From positions 1-64,000 of the forward strand of contig NZ_CAMTIA010000010.1 of assembly GCF_947072475.1 (NCBI RefSeq): 64,000 nucleotides of DNA, written 5' to 3'. This DNA comes from an uncultured Deefgea sp. Lineage in GTDB: Bacteria > Pseudomonadota > Gammaproteobacteria > Burkholderiales > Chitinibacteraceae. Made by a program: the position numbers and the translations under genes. This document shows positions 1-9,764 of this stretch, piece by piece. Position 1 is the first letter of the stretch, and every line of letters starts with the position of its first letter. The notes beneath the pieces were generated by a model. The model was not told where the DNA came from and did no database searches. It worked only from the letters and a program-made list of their open reading frames with translations.

Positions 1-96
1 TTCACCCATTTAGTGACCTGCATCGCCGTTGCACTTACTAGTTGAATCCGCCAATTGATTGGCATAGAATATAGGACTAAACTGCGGAGCAGTCAC

Positions 97-2337
97 TTAC
101 TTGCGCAGCAATCGCAAGCCATTGGCCACCACCAATAAACTCGCGCCCACATCGGCAAAAACCGCCATCCACATCGTGCCGTAGCCGAGCAAAGTTAAGA
201 CTAAAAACAGCAATTTAATCCCCAGCGCTAAGGCGATGTTTTGCAGCAAAATGCGGTGTGTTTGCTGTGATAAGCGGATAAAATGCGGCAATTTGCGTAA
301 ATCATCGTCCATTAGCGCGACATCGGCGGTTTCAATCGCTGTGCCGCTACCGGCCGCGCCCATCGCAAAACCAATATCGGCGCGCGCCAAAGCGGGCGCA
401 TCATTAATCCCATCCCCGACCATGCCGACTTTTTGGCCTGACGTGAGTTGCGCTTGCTGCGCGACAATCAGCTCTAATTTATCCGTCGGCAATAAATCGC
501 CTCGGGCCTCATCAATGCCCACTTGCTCGGCAATACTGCGCGCGGTGTGGGCATTGTCTCCGGTGAGCATAATGGTTTTAACACCCAGCGCATGCAGCTC
601 GGCAATCGCTTGGCGGCTACTGTCTTTGACCGTATCGGCCACAGCAAACAAGGCCAAAACGCCGTGTTCAGTCGCTAATAAAATCACGCTTTTACCTTGC
701 GCCTCGAGTGGAAACAATTGCGCTTCAAGCTCAGCCGAGCACCAGCCTTGTTGATGAATCAAACGATGATTACCTAAATAATACGTCTGCCCCGCCATTT
801 GCCCCTTCACGCCCAAGCCGGGCAAAGCCGTAAAATCCTGTACGTCGATCAGGCTTAAATCTTGGCCCGCCAGCGCCAAAGCCCGCGATACCGGATGATC
901 TGAGCGCTGCGCCAAACTCACTGCTAACTGTTCAACTGCGATGCCTTGCGCAGCGCTGGCTATTTGCTGCGCCTCAGTTTGCAAATCAACAAAATCGGTT
1001 TGCACTGGCTTGCCATGCGTGAGCGTGCCGGTTTTATCTAGCGCGATACACGCCAGCTTGCGGCCTTCTTCTAAATACACCCCGCCCTTAATCAAAATAC
1101 CGTGCCGCGCGGCCGCCGCCAAACCACTGACAATCGTCACCGGCGTTGAAATCACCAAGGCGCATGGGCAAGCAATGACCAATAACACCAAGGCTTTATA
1201 GATCCACGCCAACCAATCTCCAGCAAAAAACAATGGCGGCAGTATCGCCACCAAGAGCGCAATGGCAAACACGATAGGGGTATATACCCTAGCAAATTGA
1301 TCAATAAAGCGTTGCATCGGCGCACGCGCACCTTGCGCCGCTTCTACTGCATGAATAATCCGCGCCAAGGTGCTATTACTGGCCAGCGCAGTCACAGTCA
1401 ATTCAAAAGAACCCGCCTCATTAATACTGCCGGCAAACACCGGATCGCCAACGGTTTTATCCACCGCCAAGCTCTCACCGGTAATCGGCGCTTGATTAAT
1501 CGTCGATTGCCCAGCGCAAATCACCCCATCCAAAGCAATCCGCTCACCCGGCTTCACACGAACACGCTCGCCCACTTGCACCGATTTGGCCGGCCGATCG
1601 ACAGTCACCCCATCGTCTTGCACCACCGTCGCCAGCTCGGGCGTCAATTGCAGCAAGCCTTGAATTGCATTGCGCGCCCGATCCAGCGATTTGGCCTCGA
1701 TCAATTCAGCCACGGTAAACAGCACCATCACCATCGCCGCCTCAGGCCATTGGCCAATGGCCATCGCGCCGGTAACAGCAATACTCATCAAAGCATTAAT
1801 ATTTAAATTGCCATTGCGTAGCGCAATCCAGCCTTTTTTATACGTCGTTAAGCCGCAAGCCAAAACCGCCAGCAGCGCCAACCCCGCCACCAATAGCGTT
1901 GGTCCATCGAGCCAATGCGTTACTTCGGCGGCCAACGCTGCAAGTCCCGCCAGCGCCAAAGGCCACCATGGTTTTACAGCTTCGTCTTGCGCCACCGCGT
2001 CTCCCAGCTCGGGCGTAAAACCCAAGCTACGAATCGCCGCCAAAACCGCCTCTAGCGCATCAGGCTGATGCTGCACCGTGAGCACCCGCTGCATGAGGTT
2101 AAATTGCAAACCCGAAACATCCGGCATCGCACCAAGTTTTTTCCGCAACAAAGCTTCTTCAGTCGGGCAATCCATTTGCATAATACGAATCGGCGTTTGC
2201 GCCCAACCATCGGCACTTAACTCCGCCGCAGCCAAAGTGGTCAATGCCTCGCTCGCGCCGTGCCCAGCACAACACGCAGCATGACCCGCCGATGAATGCG
2301 CCGCATGCGCGGAAGAATGTTGACGATATTGCGACAT
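97..2337 (-). CDS. zntA: Heavy-metal (Zn/Cd/Pb) translocating P1B-type ATPase
   Basis: Inner-membrane pump that uses ATP to export Zn(II), Cd(II) and probably Pb(II). Seen: a His/Cys-rich N-terminus, one metal-binding HMA domain with MDCPTEE (about residue 55), the transmembrane metal site CPC near residue 389, the phosphorylation motif DKTGTLT near 432, and GDGINDAPAL near the C-terminus. CPC together with MDCxxEE is typical of the ZntA/CadA group rather than plain copper pumps. An upstream in-frame ATG at 2376 exists, but it lies inside the promoter, while the ATG at 2337 has GGAG seven bases before it, so 2337 is chosen. It is divergent from a CadR/PbrR-like regulator that should control it. 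Substrate preference is inferred from the family and the regulator. Confidence 0.93.
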   Translation of the reverse strand: MSQYRQHSSAHAAHSSAGHAACCAGHGASEALTTLAAAELSADGWAQTPIRIMQMDCPTEEALLRKKLGAMPDVSGLQFNLMQRVLTVQHQPDALEAVLAAIRSLGFTPELGDAVAQDEAVKPWWPLALAGLAALAAEVTHWLDGPTLLVAGLALLAVLACGLTTYKKGWIALRNGNLNINALMSIAVTGAMAIGQWPEAAMVMVLFTVAELIEAKSLDRARNAIQGLLQLTPELATVVQDDGVTVDRPAKSVQVGERVRVKPGERIALDGVICAGQSTINQAPITGESLAVDKTVGDPVFAGSINEAGSFELTVTALASNSTLARIIHAVEAAQGARAPMQRFIDQFARVYTPIVFAIALLVAILPPLFFAGDWLAWIYKALVLLVIACPCALVISTPVTIVSGLAAAARHGILIKGGVYLEEGRKLACIALDKTGTLTHGKPVQTDFVDLQTEAQQIASAAQGIAVEQLAVSLAQRSDHPVSRALALAGQDLSLIDVQDFTALPGLGVKGQMAGQTYYLGNHRLIHQQGWCSAELEAQLFPLEAQGKSVILLATEHGVLALFAVADTVKDSSRQAIAELHALGVKTIMLTGDNAHTARSIAEQVGIDEARGDLLPTDKLELIVAQQAQLTSGQKVGMVGDGINDAPALARADIGFAMGAAGSGTAIETADVALMDDDLRKLPHFIRLSQQTHRILLQNIALALGIKLLFLVLTLLGYGTMWMAVFADVGASLLVVANGLRLLRK

Positions 2338-2367
2338 CAGGCAGCTCCAACGATTAAACTTAAACGC

Positions 2368-2398
2368 ATTACACACCCTGAAGTTACTATAGAGTCAA
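2368..2398 (-). promoter_or_regulatory. MerR-family operator/promoter of the metal ATPase
   Basis: Read on the minus strand there is a -35 TTGACT (2398-2393), a 19-bp spacer holding an imperfect dyad (ACTCTATAG / CTTCAGGGT), and a -10 TGTAAT (2373-2368). An over-long 19-bp spacer carrying a dyad is the hallmark of promoters twisted open by MerR proteins, and the wording closely resembles pbrA/cadA promoters. Transcription would start near 2361, downstream of the longer ATG. Confidence 0.85.
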
Positions 2399-2470
2399 CC
2401 GCTAAAATCAGCGACGTGCAATATTTCAAAATTTGATTCGGTAGATCGTGAAAATGTAATCGTCGAGCGT

Positions 2471-2579
2471 ACAAATCCGCAGGGTTTGCGCACGCCGCGC
2501 CATGCAACCGCGTGCGCAAATGCGCACAAAACCATGCGCATTATCATAGGGTGTGCAAATCCCGAGGGCTTGCGCACGC
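2471..2579. repeat. Two 25-bp near-identical repeats between ATPase and regulator
   Basis: The 25-bp stretches at 2471-2495 and 2555-2579 differ at only a few positions (core CAAATCC..AGGG.TTGCGCACGC). Each is itself weakly palindromic, and the DNA between them has further GTGCGCA/TGCGCAC dyads. It could be regulatory or an intergenic repeat; nothing in the sequence decides. Confidence 0.55.
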
Positions 2580-2634
2580 GGATACCAAGCCACTTGATTG
2601 ACGAATGCGACAACACGGATAAAGGAATCGAGAA

Positions 2635-3063
2635 ATGAAAATAGGCGAACTGGCCAAGCTGGCGCAATGCTCGGTCGAAACTATTCGGTTTTATGAAAAA
2701 GAAGGGCTACTGCCCACGACTGAGCGAACCCTCGGTAATTTTCGCGTCTATGGCCCAGCGCATATTGAGCGCCTGCGTTTTATCCGCAATTGCCGTGCAC
2801 TTGATATGAGCCACGAAGAAATCCACACCTTGCTGCGCTTGGCCGATCAAGGTGGCGATGGTTGTAGCGCGATTAATGAGGTGTTTGACGAGCACATCGC
2901 CCACGTTGACACCCGCATCAAAGAACTAGAACAACTCAAACAGCAACTCGCCGAGCTACGCCAACACTGCCAAAGCAATCACAACCCTTGCGGGATTTTG
3001 CAAGGCTTGGCCGATATGGAAATCCCCAGCAAACTGGATAAAAAACGCACGCATCTTGGCTAA
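2635..3063 (+). CDS. cadR: MerR-family Cd/Pb-responsive regulator (CadR/PbrR type)
   Basis: Dimeric DNA-binding metal sensor of 142 aa. The N-terminus MKIGELAKLAQCSVETIRFY is the MerR winged-helix, followed by the dimerisation helix. Metal-ligand cysteines are in GDGCSAIN and in the C-terminal QHCQSNHNPC pair, the pattern of CadR/PbrR rather than of ZntR or CueR. The phrase FIRNCRALDM also matches CadR proteins. An AAGGA ribosome site precedes the ATG. It is divergent from the metal ATPase and separated from it by about 300 bp containing the MerR-type promoter, so it most likely activates that pump when cadmium or lead enters the cell. Confidence 0.9.
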   Translation: MKIGELAKLAQCSVETIRFYEKEGLLPTTERTLGNFRVYGPAHIERLRFIRNCRALDMSHEEIHTLLRLADQGGDGCSAINEVFDEHIAHVDTRIKELEQLKQQLAELRQHCQSNHNPCGILQGLADMEIPSKLDKKRTHLG

Positions 3064-3244
3064 AGCCGAGCATCCATTCAGTTTCAAAACCCTAGCAAAA
3101 GAAGCGCGGCGCAGAGTTTAATCGGCCAAGTAAGGGCAATGCCTTAAGGGACAATCAACCAAGTGCCTTCCACCATTTTCTGCGCTGTGATGTGTGTGTT
3201 GTGATGTGTTGCGAATCGGTGGAATGCGCGCCGCTATTCCACTG

Positions 3245-3934
3245 CTACGCGGGGTCTTCCCCGGTGCTGATGATGTTGCCGTTTTCGTCCATGATCGAAC
3301 GGAGCGCTACGCCGTAGGCTTTAAAACCTAGCCGGGCATCGTGTTCGCGGTAATTGAGGCTGTCGTGTTGGTGGCCGTGAAAACTTTTTTCAATCCCCAT
3401 CGCCTGCCCCAGTCGATCGAGTACCGAAAAGCCCCAAGGGTGACAGCTCGGCGCTTCGTGCGTGACCATAATGTCGGCTTTTTCATGCGCTAGCGCTTGG
3501 TAATCGACATAAAAAATACTGCTACGCTGTTTGCGCGGCAGGCCACCGCGCCATTGGTTGGCTTTGCCGCAGTGCTGTAGATAATGCGCTGGGCTGGCGT
3601 ACACCGAGTTATTGGGTGGCATCCAGATATGTCCACGAAAAATCCCACCCAATCCAGCGATACGCACACCGGCGATTTCGACCACGCGGCCGTGTAAATT
3701 GCGCTCGCTCATGCCCGAATCCCACAAATTACAATAATCGCGCGTGCCGTCGGTATCGTGATTGCCGTGGATATACCACACCTCGGTTAAGTCAATGATG
3801 TCGGCCAATACCGTTTCGAGTGGCTGTGGCGCTTGTAGATCGCCGAGCAGCACAATGGCATCCGGACGATGCTGCTGCACCGCCGAAATAACATGCCCAA
3901 ATTGGCCGTGGACGTCACCACAGAAAAAAATCAT
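3245..3934 (-). CDS. Calcineurin-like metallophosphoesterase
   Basis: Cytoplasmic phosphoesterase of 229 aa with the full set of metal-binding motifs: GDVHG at the N-terminus, LLGDLQ, GNHD near residue 57, VTHEAPS, and GHQH near the C-terminus. These coordinate a two-metal centre in this superfamily. The true substrate cannot be read from sequence; relatives include nucleotide and protein phosphatases. It is transcribed alone, opposite to both neighbours. The start sits at the first residue of the beta strand leading to GDVHG, so no longer N-terminus is expected. Confidence 0.85.
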   Translation of the reverse strand: MIFFCGDVHGQFGHVISAVQQHRPDAIVLLGDLQAPQPLETVLADIIDLTEVWYIHGNHDTDGTRDYCNLWDSGMSERNLHGRVVEIAGVRIAGLGGIFRGHIWMPPNNSVYASPAHYLQHCGKANQWRGGLPRKQRSSIFYVDYQALAHEKADIMVTHEAPSCHPWGFSVLDRLGQAMGIEKSFHGHQHDSLNYREHDARLGFKAYGVALRSIMDENGNIISTGEDPA

Positions 3935-4135
3935 TCACTTCTCGCCTATTTCAAAACGCTACTCATGGGTGAACCTTGCCGCAAAGCTGGGCTGCTCAGC
4001 CATCAACCCAACGCCAACAGACCCTAGATTAAAGCATACTGGGTACTTCGCGCTAGCCATTCAGCAAGCGTGTTTGACGTGGATGCGGCAGCAGCGTAGT
4101 CTAACGACCCCCTTACAGGCCAACCACGCTCCATT

Positions 4136-5389
4136 ATGACTTATTCAGCCTGCGGCATCGATTTTGGTACTTCTAATTCAACGGCGGGCATTGTGCGCCC
4201 CAATGGCGCGATCTTATTGCCACTTGAGGCCGACAAGCTCACGCTGCCATCGGCGGTCTTTTTTAATTTAGAAGAAGACCGTTGGGCTTATGGCCGTGCG
4301 GCGTTGAGCGAGTATTTAGAAGGCTACGAAGGCCGCTTGATGCGCTCGATGAAAAGCTTATTAGGTAGCAGCCTAATGGATGCGGGCACCGAAATTGGCG
4401 GTCAGCATTTATCGTTTAAAAATCTCATCGGCCAATTAATCGGCGAAGTTAAAACCCGCGCCGAGCAATCGGCCGGCCAAGCATTTGACGCGGTGGTACT
4501 GGGCCGACCCGTACGCTTTGTCGATGACGACGATGCGGCTGATGCCGAGGCCGAAGCCACATTGGCTGAAATCGCCCATGGTTTGGGCTTTAAAGAAGTC
4601 AGCTTTCAATTTGAACCGATTGCCGCTGCGCATGATTACGAGCAGCGTATCGAGCGCGAAGAGCTGGTACTGGTGATTGATATTGGCGGTGGTACGTCAG
4701 ATTTTTCTTTAGTGCGTTTATCGCCAGAACGACGGGGTATTGCCGACCGATCAGCAGATTTATTAGCCAGTGGCGGGGTACATATCGGGGGTACTGATTT
4801 TGATAAACGCCTTTCGCTCGCTTGCGTCATGCCTGAGCTGGGCATGGGCTCACGACTAAGTAATAACGCCGAATTACCCAATAGCGTGTTTTTCCATTTG
4901 GCCACTTGGCATACGATTAACTTTGCCTATACCCGCAAGATGTGGCGTGGCTTTCAAGATGTCTCACCCGAAGTGGTCGACAATGTGCGCTTTGAGCGCT
5001 TACTGAATGTAATTCGTAGCCAAGCAGGCCATCACTTGGCGATGCGCGTTGAAGAAGCCAAAATCGCGCTGTCTGAGCAAACCCATTTTGCACTGGATTT
5101 AGTCGAAGCCGAGCAAGGCTTGCTGGCGCAGATCGAGCGCAGCCAATTCGAGCAAGCCATTGCGCAAGAAACCACGCGAATCTGCGCAGCAGCACAAGCC
5201 ACGTTGAATCTAGCCGGTATCAAGGCCAGCCAAGTCGATACCTTATTTTTTACCGGCGGCTCATCGGCCGTCCCGGCGCTACGCGCAGCTCTGGCCGCGC
5301 AATTTCCAGCGGCCCGCGCCGTTGAAGGCGATCACTTTGGCAGCGTAGGCTGCGGCCTCGCCGTTGTCGCGCAACAGCGCTATGGCTAA
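4136..5389 (+). CDS. yegD: YegD-like Hsp70-family protein
   Basis: Short Hsp70 relative (417 aa against about 640 for DnaK) that consists essentially of the actin-like ATPase domain. Visible nucleotide-binding motifs: phosphate-1 GIDFGTSNS at the start, phosphate-2 VIDIGGGTSDFS in the middle and the adenosine motif FFTGGSSAVP near the end. The C-terminal substrate-binding and lid domains of DnaK are absent, as in E. coli YegD. It is probably an accessory chaperone-type ATPase; client proteins are unknown. No strong Shine-Dalgarno is visible. Single gene, between two unrelated units. Confidence 0.88.
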   Translation: MTYSACGIDFGTSNSTAGIVRPNGAILLPLEADKLTLPSAVFFNLEEDRWAYGRAALSEYLEGYEGRLMRSMKSLLGSSLMDAGTEIGGQHLSFKNLIGQLIGEVKTRAEQSAGQAFDAVVLGRPVRFVDDDDAADAEAEATLAEIAHGLGFKEVSFQFEPIAAAHDYEQRIEREELVLVIDIGGGTSDFSLVRLSPERRGIADRSADLLASGGVHIGGTDFDKRLSLACVMPELGMGSRLSNNAELPNSVFFHLATWHTINFAYTRKMWRGFQDVSPEVVDNVRFERLLNVIRSQAGHHLAMRVEEAKIALSEQTHFALDLVEAEQGLLAQIERSQFEQAIAQETTRICAAAQATLNLAGIKASQVDTLFFTGGSSAVPALRAALAAQFPAARAVEGDHFGSVGCGLAVVAQQRYG

Positions 5390-5394
5390 ATTAC

Positions 5395-5450
5395 GGGGAG
5401 TAGGGAGTAGGGATTGGGGAGTAAACCCCACTCCCCAATCACTAATCCCA
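5395..5450. repeat. Hairpin-forming intergenic repeat after yegD
   Basis: GGGAGTA is repeated in tandem, then an 11-bp perfect inverted repeat follows (5412-5422 GATTGGGGAGT with 5430-5440) around a 7-base loop. There is no T-tract, so it is not a clean intrinsic terminator. It resembles short dispersed repeats of other betaproteobacteria, from memory only. Confidence 0.6.
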
Positions 5451-5646
5451 CATCAGCGCCCCATCGAGCAGATATCGTTGGTATTTTTTTGTTAGCACAG
5501 TTAAACTGCGCCCCTGATCGCGCCCTACCAATCGGCGCGTTGCTTGCCTCATCGAAAACCTTCGACACGCAAGCCACCCATCCAACATACCCCACCTGCC
5601 CTAGATTGGTGTCGCTCCTTGCGACAGGCCGCAGCAGGAATAATGA

Positions 5647-7509
5647 ATGTCTGAACTTAATTTTGCTAGCCTTGGGCTAGCCGAACCACTTTTGCGTGCC
5701 GTTGCCGATACGGGCTACACCACACCAACTCCGATTCAAGCGCAAGCCATTCCATTGGTGATACAAGGCGGCGATTTGCTCGCTGCAGCACAAACGGGCA
5801 CCGGTAAAACTGCCGGCTTTACTTTGCCTATTTTGCAATTATTGCTGGCCAAAGAACCGCTCGAAGCCAAAGGTCGTCCGCGTGTTTTGATTTTAACCCC
5901 GACGCGTGAACTTGCCGCTCAGGTGGAAGAATCAGTTCAAACGTATTCTAAATACGTCAAAATCAGTTCAATGGTGGTGTTTGGTGGCGTGAATATTCGT
6001 CCACAACAAACTCGCCTGCGCTCGCCGATTGATATTTTGGTGGCCACACCGGGCCGCTTGCTCGATTTGGTTAATCAACGCTCGGTGGATTTGTCTGGCA
6101 TTGAAATCTTGGTGCTCGATGAAGCCGATCGTATGCTCGATATGGGTTTCATTCACGACATTAAAAAATTAATGGCGATTTTCCCTAAGGAGCGCCAAAC
6201 CTTGCTGTTCTCAGCGACCTTCTCTGATGAAATCAAAGAACTCGCCGACAAGCTACTCAAAAATCCAGGCCTGGTTGAAGTAGCGCGCCGCAATACCACC
6301 AATGAATTAATTAGCCAGCGCGTGCATTTAGTTGATCGCGATAAAAAATTGCCTTTATTGACGCAATTGATCAAAGACGGTAATTGGCATCAAGTTTTAG
6401 TGTTTATGCGCACTAAACATGCGTGTAATAAAGTGGCTGAAAAACTGAATAAAGATGGCATTTCAGCGATGGCGATTCATGGCAATAAGAGCCAAAACGC
6501 CCGTACTGCCGCACTCGCGCAGTTTAAATCTGGCGAATTGCAAGTATTGGTTGCCACTGATATTGCAGCGCGCGGTTTAGATATCGAAGAATTGCCACAC
6601 GTAGTGAATTTTGAATTGCCCAACGTAGCCGAAGATTACGTGCATCGGATTGGCCGTACTGGCCGCGCCGGTTGTACTGGTGAAGCGGTGTCGTTGGTAT
6701 GTGTTGACGAGTTGAAACTCCTCGCTGAAATCGAGCGCATTACCAAGCAAGACATTCCAAAATTTTGCTTAGAAGGCTATGAAGCCGATTTACGCGTTAA
6801 GCCAGAACCGATTGTTCGTGGTGGCTTGGGCCGTGATCGCCCACCACGCGATCCAAACCGCAATCCACGTGCTCCGCGTGGCCCTGCGGCTGCCGGTGGC
6901 GCACGCTTAAATGGTGCTCGCTCAAAAGCATTAGCTGAAACCGCCACCAACCAAGCAGCGGCAAAAAGTGAAGTGCGTGCTGAGCGTCGCCCGCGTACTG
7001 AAGGTGACGCCGAACAGCGTCGCCCGCGTACCGATGGTGAGCATCGCCGTCCACGCGCAGAAGGCGCTACGGATAGCCGTCGTCCACGTCCTGATGGTGC
7101 TGCTGATACCCGTCGTCCACGTCCTGATGCGCTGGGTGCTGCAGATACCCGTCGCCCACGTGATGGCGCGCCGCGCAGTAGCAATCCACGCAATGCTCCG
7201 CGTCAAGATTCGGTGTTGGCTGCGCCCGCTGCACCGCGCCGCGAACGCATTAATTACGATGAGCAACAGCCGGTCAGCAATGCCAATACCTTGCCAGGCG
7301 AACTCATGCGCAGTGGCCGTAGCGGCCAAGGCCAAACGCGGGGCTACCAAGGTGGCGGCCGTAATGGCGGGCCGGGTGTGACTCGTAATGCCAGTGATGG
7401 CCATGGCGCGCCACGCAGCGACCGTCCGCAAAGTCGCGGTCCACGCACTGCCAGCACCCCAACTGCCGCGCTACTTGGTGGCAGCGGTCATAAACGTCGC
7501 GGCGATTAA
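5647..7509 (+). CDS. rhlE: DEAD-box ATP-dependent RNA helicase RhlE
   Basis: ATP-dependent RNA helicase, 620 aa, probably acting in RNA turnover, ribosome assembly or cold adaptation. Motifs in order: Q-motif region [10 protein letters not shown], Walker [27 protein letters not shown] within [24 protein letters not shown] and [10 protein letters not shown]. After about residue 390 the protein becomes a long basic, disordered tail with seven or so RRPR-type units (RRPRTEG, RRPRTDG, RRPRAEG, RRPRPDG) and a final Gly/Arg-rich part, expected to bind RNA or promote condensation. AGGA precedes the start. A strong terminator follows directly. Confidence 0.95.
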   Translation: MSELNFASLGLAEPLLRAVADTGYTTPTPIQAQAIPLVIQGGDLLAAAQTGTGKTAGFTLPILQLLLAKEPLEAKGRPRVLILTPTRELAAQVEESVQTYSKYVKISSMVVFGGVNIRPQQTRLRSPIDILVATPGRLLDLVNQRSVDLSGIEILVLDEADRMLDMGFIHDIKKLMAIFPKERQTLLFSATFSDEIKELADKLLKNPGLVEVARRNTTNELISQRVHLVDRDKKLPLLTQLIKDGNWHQVLVFMRTKHACNKVAEKLNKDGISAMAIHGNKSQNARTAALAQFKSGELQVLVATDIAARGLDIEELPHVVNFELPNVAEDYVHRIGRTGRAGCTGEAVSLVCVDELKLLAEIERITKQDIPKFCLEGYEADLRVKPEPIVRGGLGRDRPPRDPNRNPRAPRGPAAAGGARLNGARSKALAETATNQAAAKSEVRAERRPRTEGDAEQRRPRTDGEHRRPRAEGATDSRRPRPDGAADTRRPRPDALGAADTRRPRDGAPRSSNPRNAPRQDSVLAAPAAPRRERINYDEQQPVSNANTLPGELMRSGRSGQGQTRGYQGGGRNGGPGVTRNASDGHGAPRSDRPQSRGPRTASTPTAALLGGSGHKRRGD

Positions 7510-7528
7510 TTCCGACTGACAATCAATC

Positions 7529-7555
7529 AGCCCATGGTTTGCCATGGGCTTTTTT
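7529..7555 (+). terminator. Intrinsic terminator of rhlE
   Basis: A perfect 9-bp stem AGCCCATGG/CCATGGGCT with a 4-base loop is followed by six T residues, 19 bp after the rhlE stop codon. Confidence 0.92.
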
Positions 7556-7747
7556 ATGCTTTAAAAATACACTCCCGTGCCACACCAACGATTAATGACA
7601 AACTACAACAGCTAAAATTAATCAACACAACAATCATTGCAAGATTAGTCCACAATCTAGCTGACTCAATCGATCAACTTCGCAACTGCAATTCAGCCCG
7701 ATTCAATCTATATACAAGGTCTGTACTGACCGTAACGAGTGCCAAGA

Positions 7748-8932
7748 ATGAGCCCCGAACAAGCAAAAAAAACCATGCATGACTTATTACGGATGATGAT
7801 TCAACACAAAGCATCCGATTTGTTTATTGCCGATGATTTTCCGCCAGCCATGAAGATCAACGGCCGAATGACGCCGATTGGCGCGCAAAAACTCAATGCC
7901 GCAGCCACGCAAGCGCTGGCTTTGGCCATTATGCGCCCCGATCAGCAAACTGAATTTGCTAAAGAATTTGAATGCAATTTTGCCATTAGCCCCGAAGGCA
8001 TCGGGCGCTTTCGGGTCAATGTGTTTATGCAGCAAGAAAAGGTCGGCATGGTGCTGCGAACCATCACCAGCAAAATTCCTAATTTTGATGAATTAGGCCT
8101 GCCCAAAGTATTAAAAGACGTGATGATGAGTCAGCGCGGCTTAGTGCTATTGGTCGGCGGAACCGGTTCGGGTAAATCGACGACGATGGCGGCGATGATT
8201 GATTACCGCAATGAAAACAGCCATGGTCATATCATTACCATCGAAGATCCGATTGAGTATGTGCATAAAAATAAAAATTGCTTGGTCACGCACCGCGAAG
8301 TCGGGCGTGATACCAAAAACTGGTTTGCTGCGCTCAAAAATACGCTGCGCCAAGCGCCAGACGTGATTTTAATTGGCGAAATTCGCGACCGAGAAACCAT
8401 GGAATACGCCATGGCATTTGCCGAAACCGGCCATCTTTGCATGGGCACTTTGCACGCCAATAGCTCGAATCAAGCCTTAGAGCGGATTGTGAATTTCTTT
8501 CCCGAAGAGCGCCACCCGCAGCTATATATGGATTTGTCCATGAATATGCGCGGCATTATCTCGCAACGCCTAGTTGCTACGCCCGATGGCAAAGGACGCA
8601 GCGCCGCGATTGAAATCTTGCTCAATACGCCGCTGGTAGCCGATTTGATTTTTAAAGGCGACGTGGGCGGCGTGAAAACCGCGATGGTCAAATCCAAAGA
8701 ACTGGGAATGCAAACCTTTGATATGGCGCTATTTGAACTGTATGAGGCAGGGAAAATCAGCATGGAAGAAGCATTAAAAAATGCCGATTCACTCAATGAG
8801 CTGCGCTTAAACATTAAACTCAACAGCTTGCATCATCGTAAAGAAGAGCACCACAGCGGGCTGGAACATCTCACCCTCGAAGCACAGCAAGTGCCCGAAG
8901 AAGAAACCGAGGCCAGCGAAAGCGCCAACTAA
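7748..8932 (+). CDS. pilU: Type IV pilus retraction ATPase PilU
   Basis: Hexameric cytoplasmic ATPase of the PilT/PilU group that assists pilus retraction, 394 aa. Walker A is GGTGSGKST, then the Asp box with ITIEDPIEYVH, Walker B DVILIGEIRDRET and the His box HLCMGTLHANS. The N-terminal motif KASDLF and the acidic C-terminal extension (EEHHSGLEHL to EEETEASESAN) favour PilU over PilT. No pilT lies beside it here, whereas the two are often adjacent. A GTG three codons upstream (7739) could also serve as start; the ATG is preferred for similarity to family N-termini. It overlaps the next, opposite gene by 4 bp at the stop codons. Confidence 0.92.
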   Translation: MSPEQAKKTMHDLLRMMIQHKASDLFIADDFPPAMKINGRMTPIGAQKLNAAATQALALAIMRPDQQTEFAKEFECNFAISPEGIGRFRVNVFMQQEKVGMVLRTITSKIPNFDELGLPKVLKDVMMSQRGLVLLVGGTGSGKSTTMAAMIDYRNENSHGHIITIEDPIEYVHKNKNCLVTHREVGRDTKNWFAALKNTLRQAPDVILIGEIRDRETMEYAMAFAETGHLCMGTLHANSSNQALERIVNFFPEERHPQLYMDLSMNMRGIISQRLVATPDGKGRSAAIEILLNTPLVADLIFKGDVGGVKTAMVKSKELGMQTFDMALFELYEAGKISMEEALKNADSLNELRLNIKLNSLHHRKEEHHSGLEHLTLEAQQVPEEETEASESAN

Positions 8933-9444
8933 GGCACGCTGTGCGCCAACAAAACCATGGTTTGCGTCGTAAAATATTGCCCACGAATACATAAATCTTG
9001 CTGTGGCGCACCTTCATTCACAAAGCCCAACTGCTGATACAGCGCTTGGGCTTTTTGGTTATCCACCCGCACAGTCAACTCGATGCGAACAAATCCTTGC
9101 TGCCAAGCTTTAGCCAGCGCCGCCTGCATCAACGCTCGTCCCAACCCTAAACCTTGCGCCTGCGGCAATAGGGCCACGCTTAATACCCCAACATGTGCAG
9201 CGTCACCTTGCGGCAAAAGATCGCACCAACCCACGACGGTTTCATCGCACAGCGCAACAAAATACACATAGTCGCGATCGACCATATTTTGGTAATAACG
9301 GAAGGTTTGCTCAATCGGTGGCGCTTGCAAAAAGAACAAAAAGCTTTCTTGTTTACACGCAGCATCAAACACTTGATGCAAGCCCGAGAAATGCGCCGCA
9401 CTCAGCGGCAAAATGGCGTAGTTCATCGTTTCGACGCTCAACAT
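8929..9444 (-). CDS. GNAT-family N-acetyltransferase
   Basis: Acetyl-CoA-dependent N-acetyltransferase, 171 aa. The acetyl-CoA pyrophosphate-binding motif is seen as QAQGLGLGRALM, followed by the typical C-terminal strand and ALYQQLGFVNEG. The open frame runs 61 codons further upstream, but that part lacks GNAT character; the ATG at 9444 has GGGAG about ten bases before it and starts just ahead of the first GNAT strand. The acceptor (protein, amino sugar or small amine) cannot be told. It is convergent with pilU, overlapping by four bases, and shares no operon. Confidence 0.83.
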   Translation of the reverse strand: MLSVETMNYAILPLSAAHFSGLHQVFDAACKQESFLFFLQAPPIEQTFRYYQNMVDRDYVYFVALCDETVVGWCDLLPQGDAAHVGVLSVALLPQAQGLGLGRALMQAALAKAWQQGFVRIELTVRVDNQKAQALYQQLGFVNEGAPQQDLCIRGQYFTTQTMVLLAHSVP

Positions 9445-9764
9445 CGCCAAGCTTTCTCCCTCTTTCGAGGCGAGGAGCACGACAGGATCAATCAACACGG
9501 CGTATCGCCGCAAGCAATTCGTAGTTCCTGATGATGCCTTTGCTTGAGAACCCCATAACAGCGTGCTATTTGTCGGAGCGGACTCGCCCGCGAATGCGAG
9601 CCAAACAAGGAAAACCTTCACGGGCAAGCCAGCGCCTACGCCACTCTTGCTGCAGCAAAGACATAATCAGTGGGTCGTATTGGCGGCGGCGGGCAAACAA
9701 TCGGCCGTCGCCAAAAACCAATCCAACTCACAATGAGCCCACTATACACCTTCTATGTATTGCG
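9445..9764. other. Intergenic stretch with a REP-like inverted pair
   Basis: About 320 bp without a convincing gene. At 9573-9594 there is GGAGCGGACTCGCCCGCGAA and at 9617-9640 the roughly inverted TTCACGGGCAAGCCAGCGCC, a pairing that looks like REP/BIME elements of pseudomonads and relatives. The rest shows nothing recognisable. Reading frames here do not resemble protein. Confidence 0.45.

Noticed and set aside
6777-7431. Long antisense open frames opposite the rhlE tail
   Set aside because: They arise from the Arg/Pro-rich repeat coding on the other strand; their translations are simple low-complexity sequence with no ribosome site.
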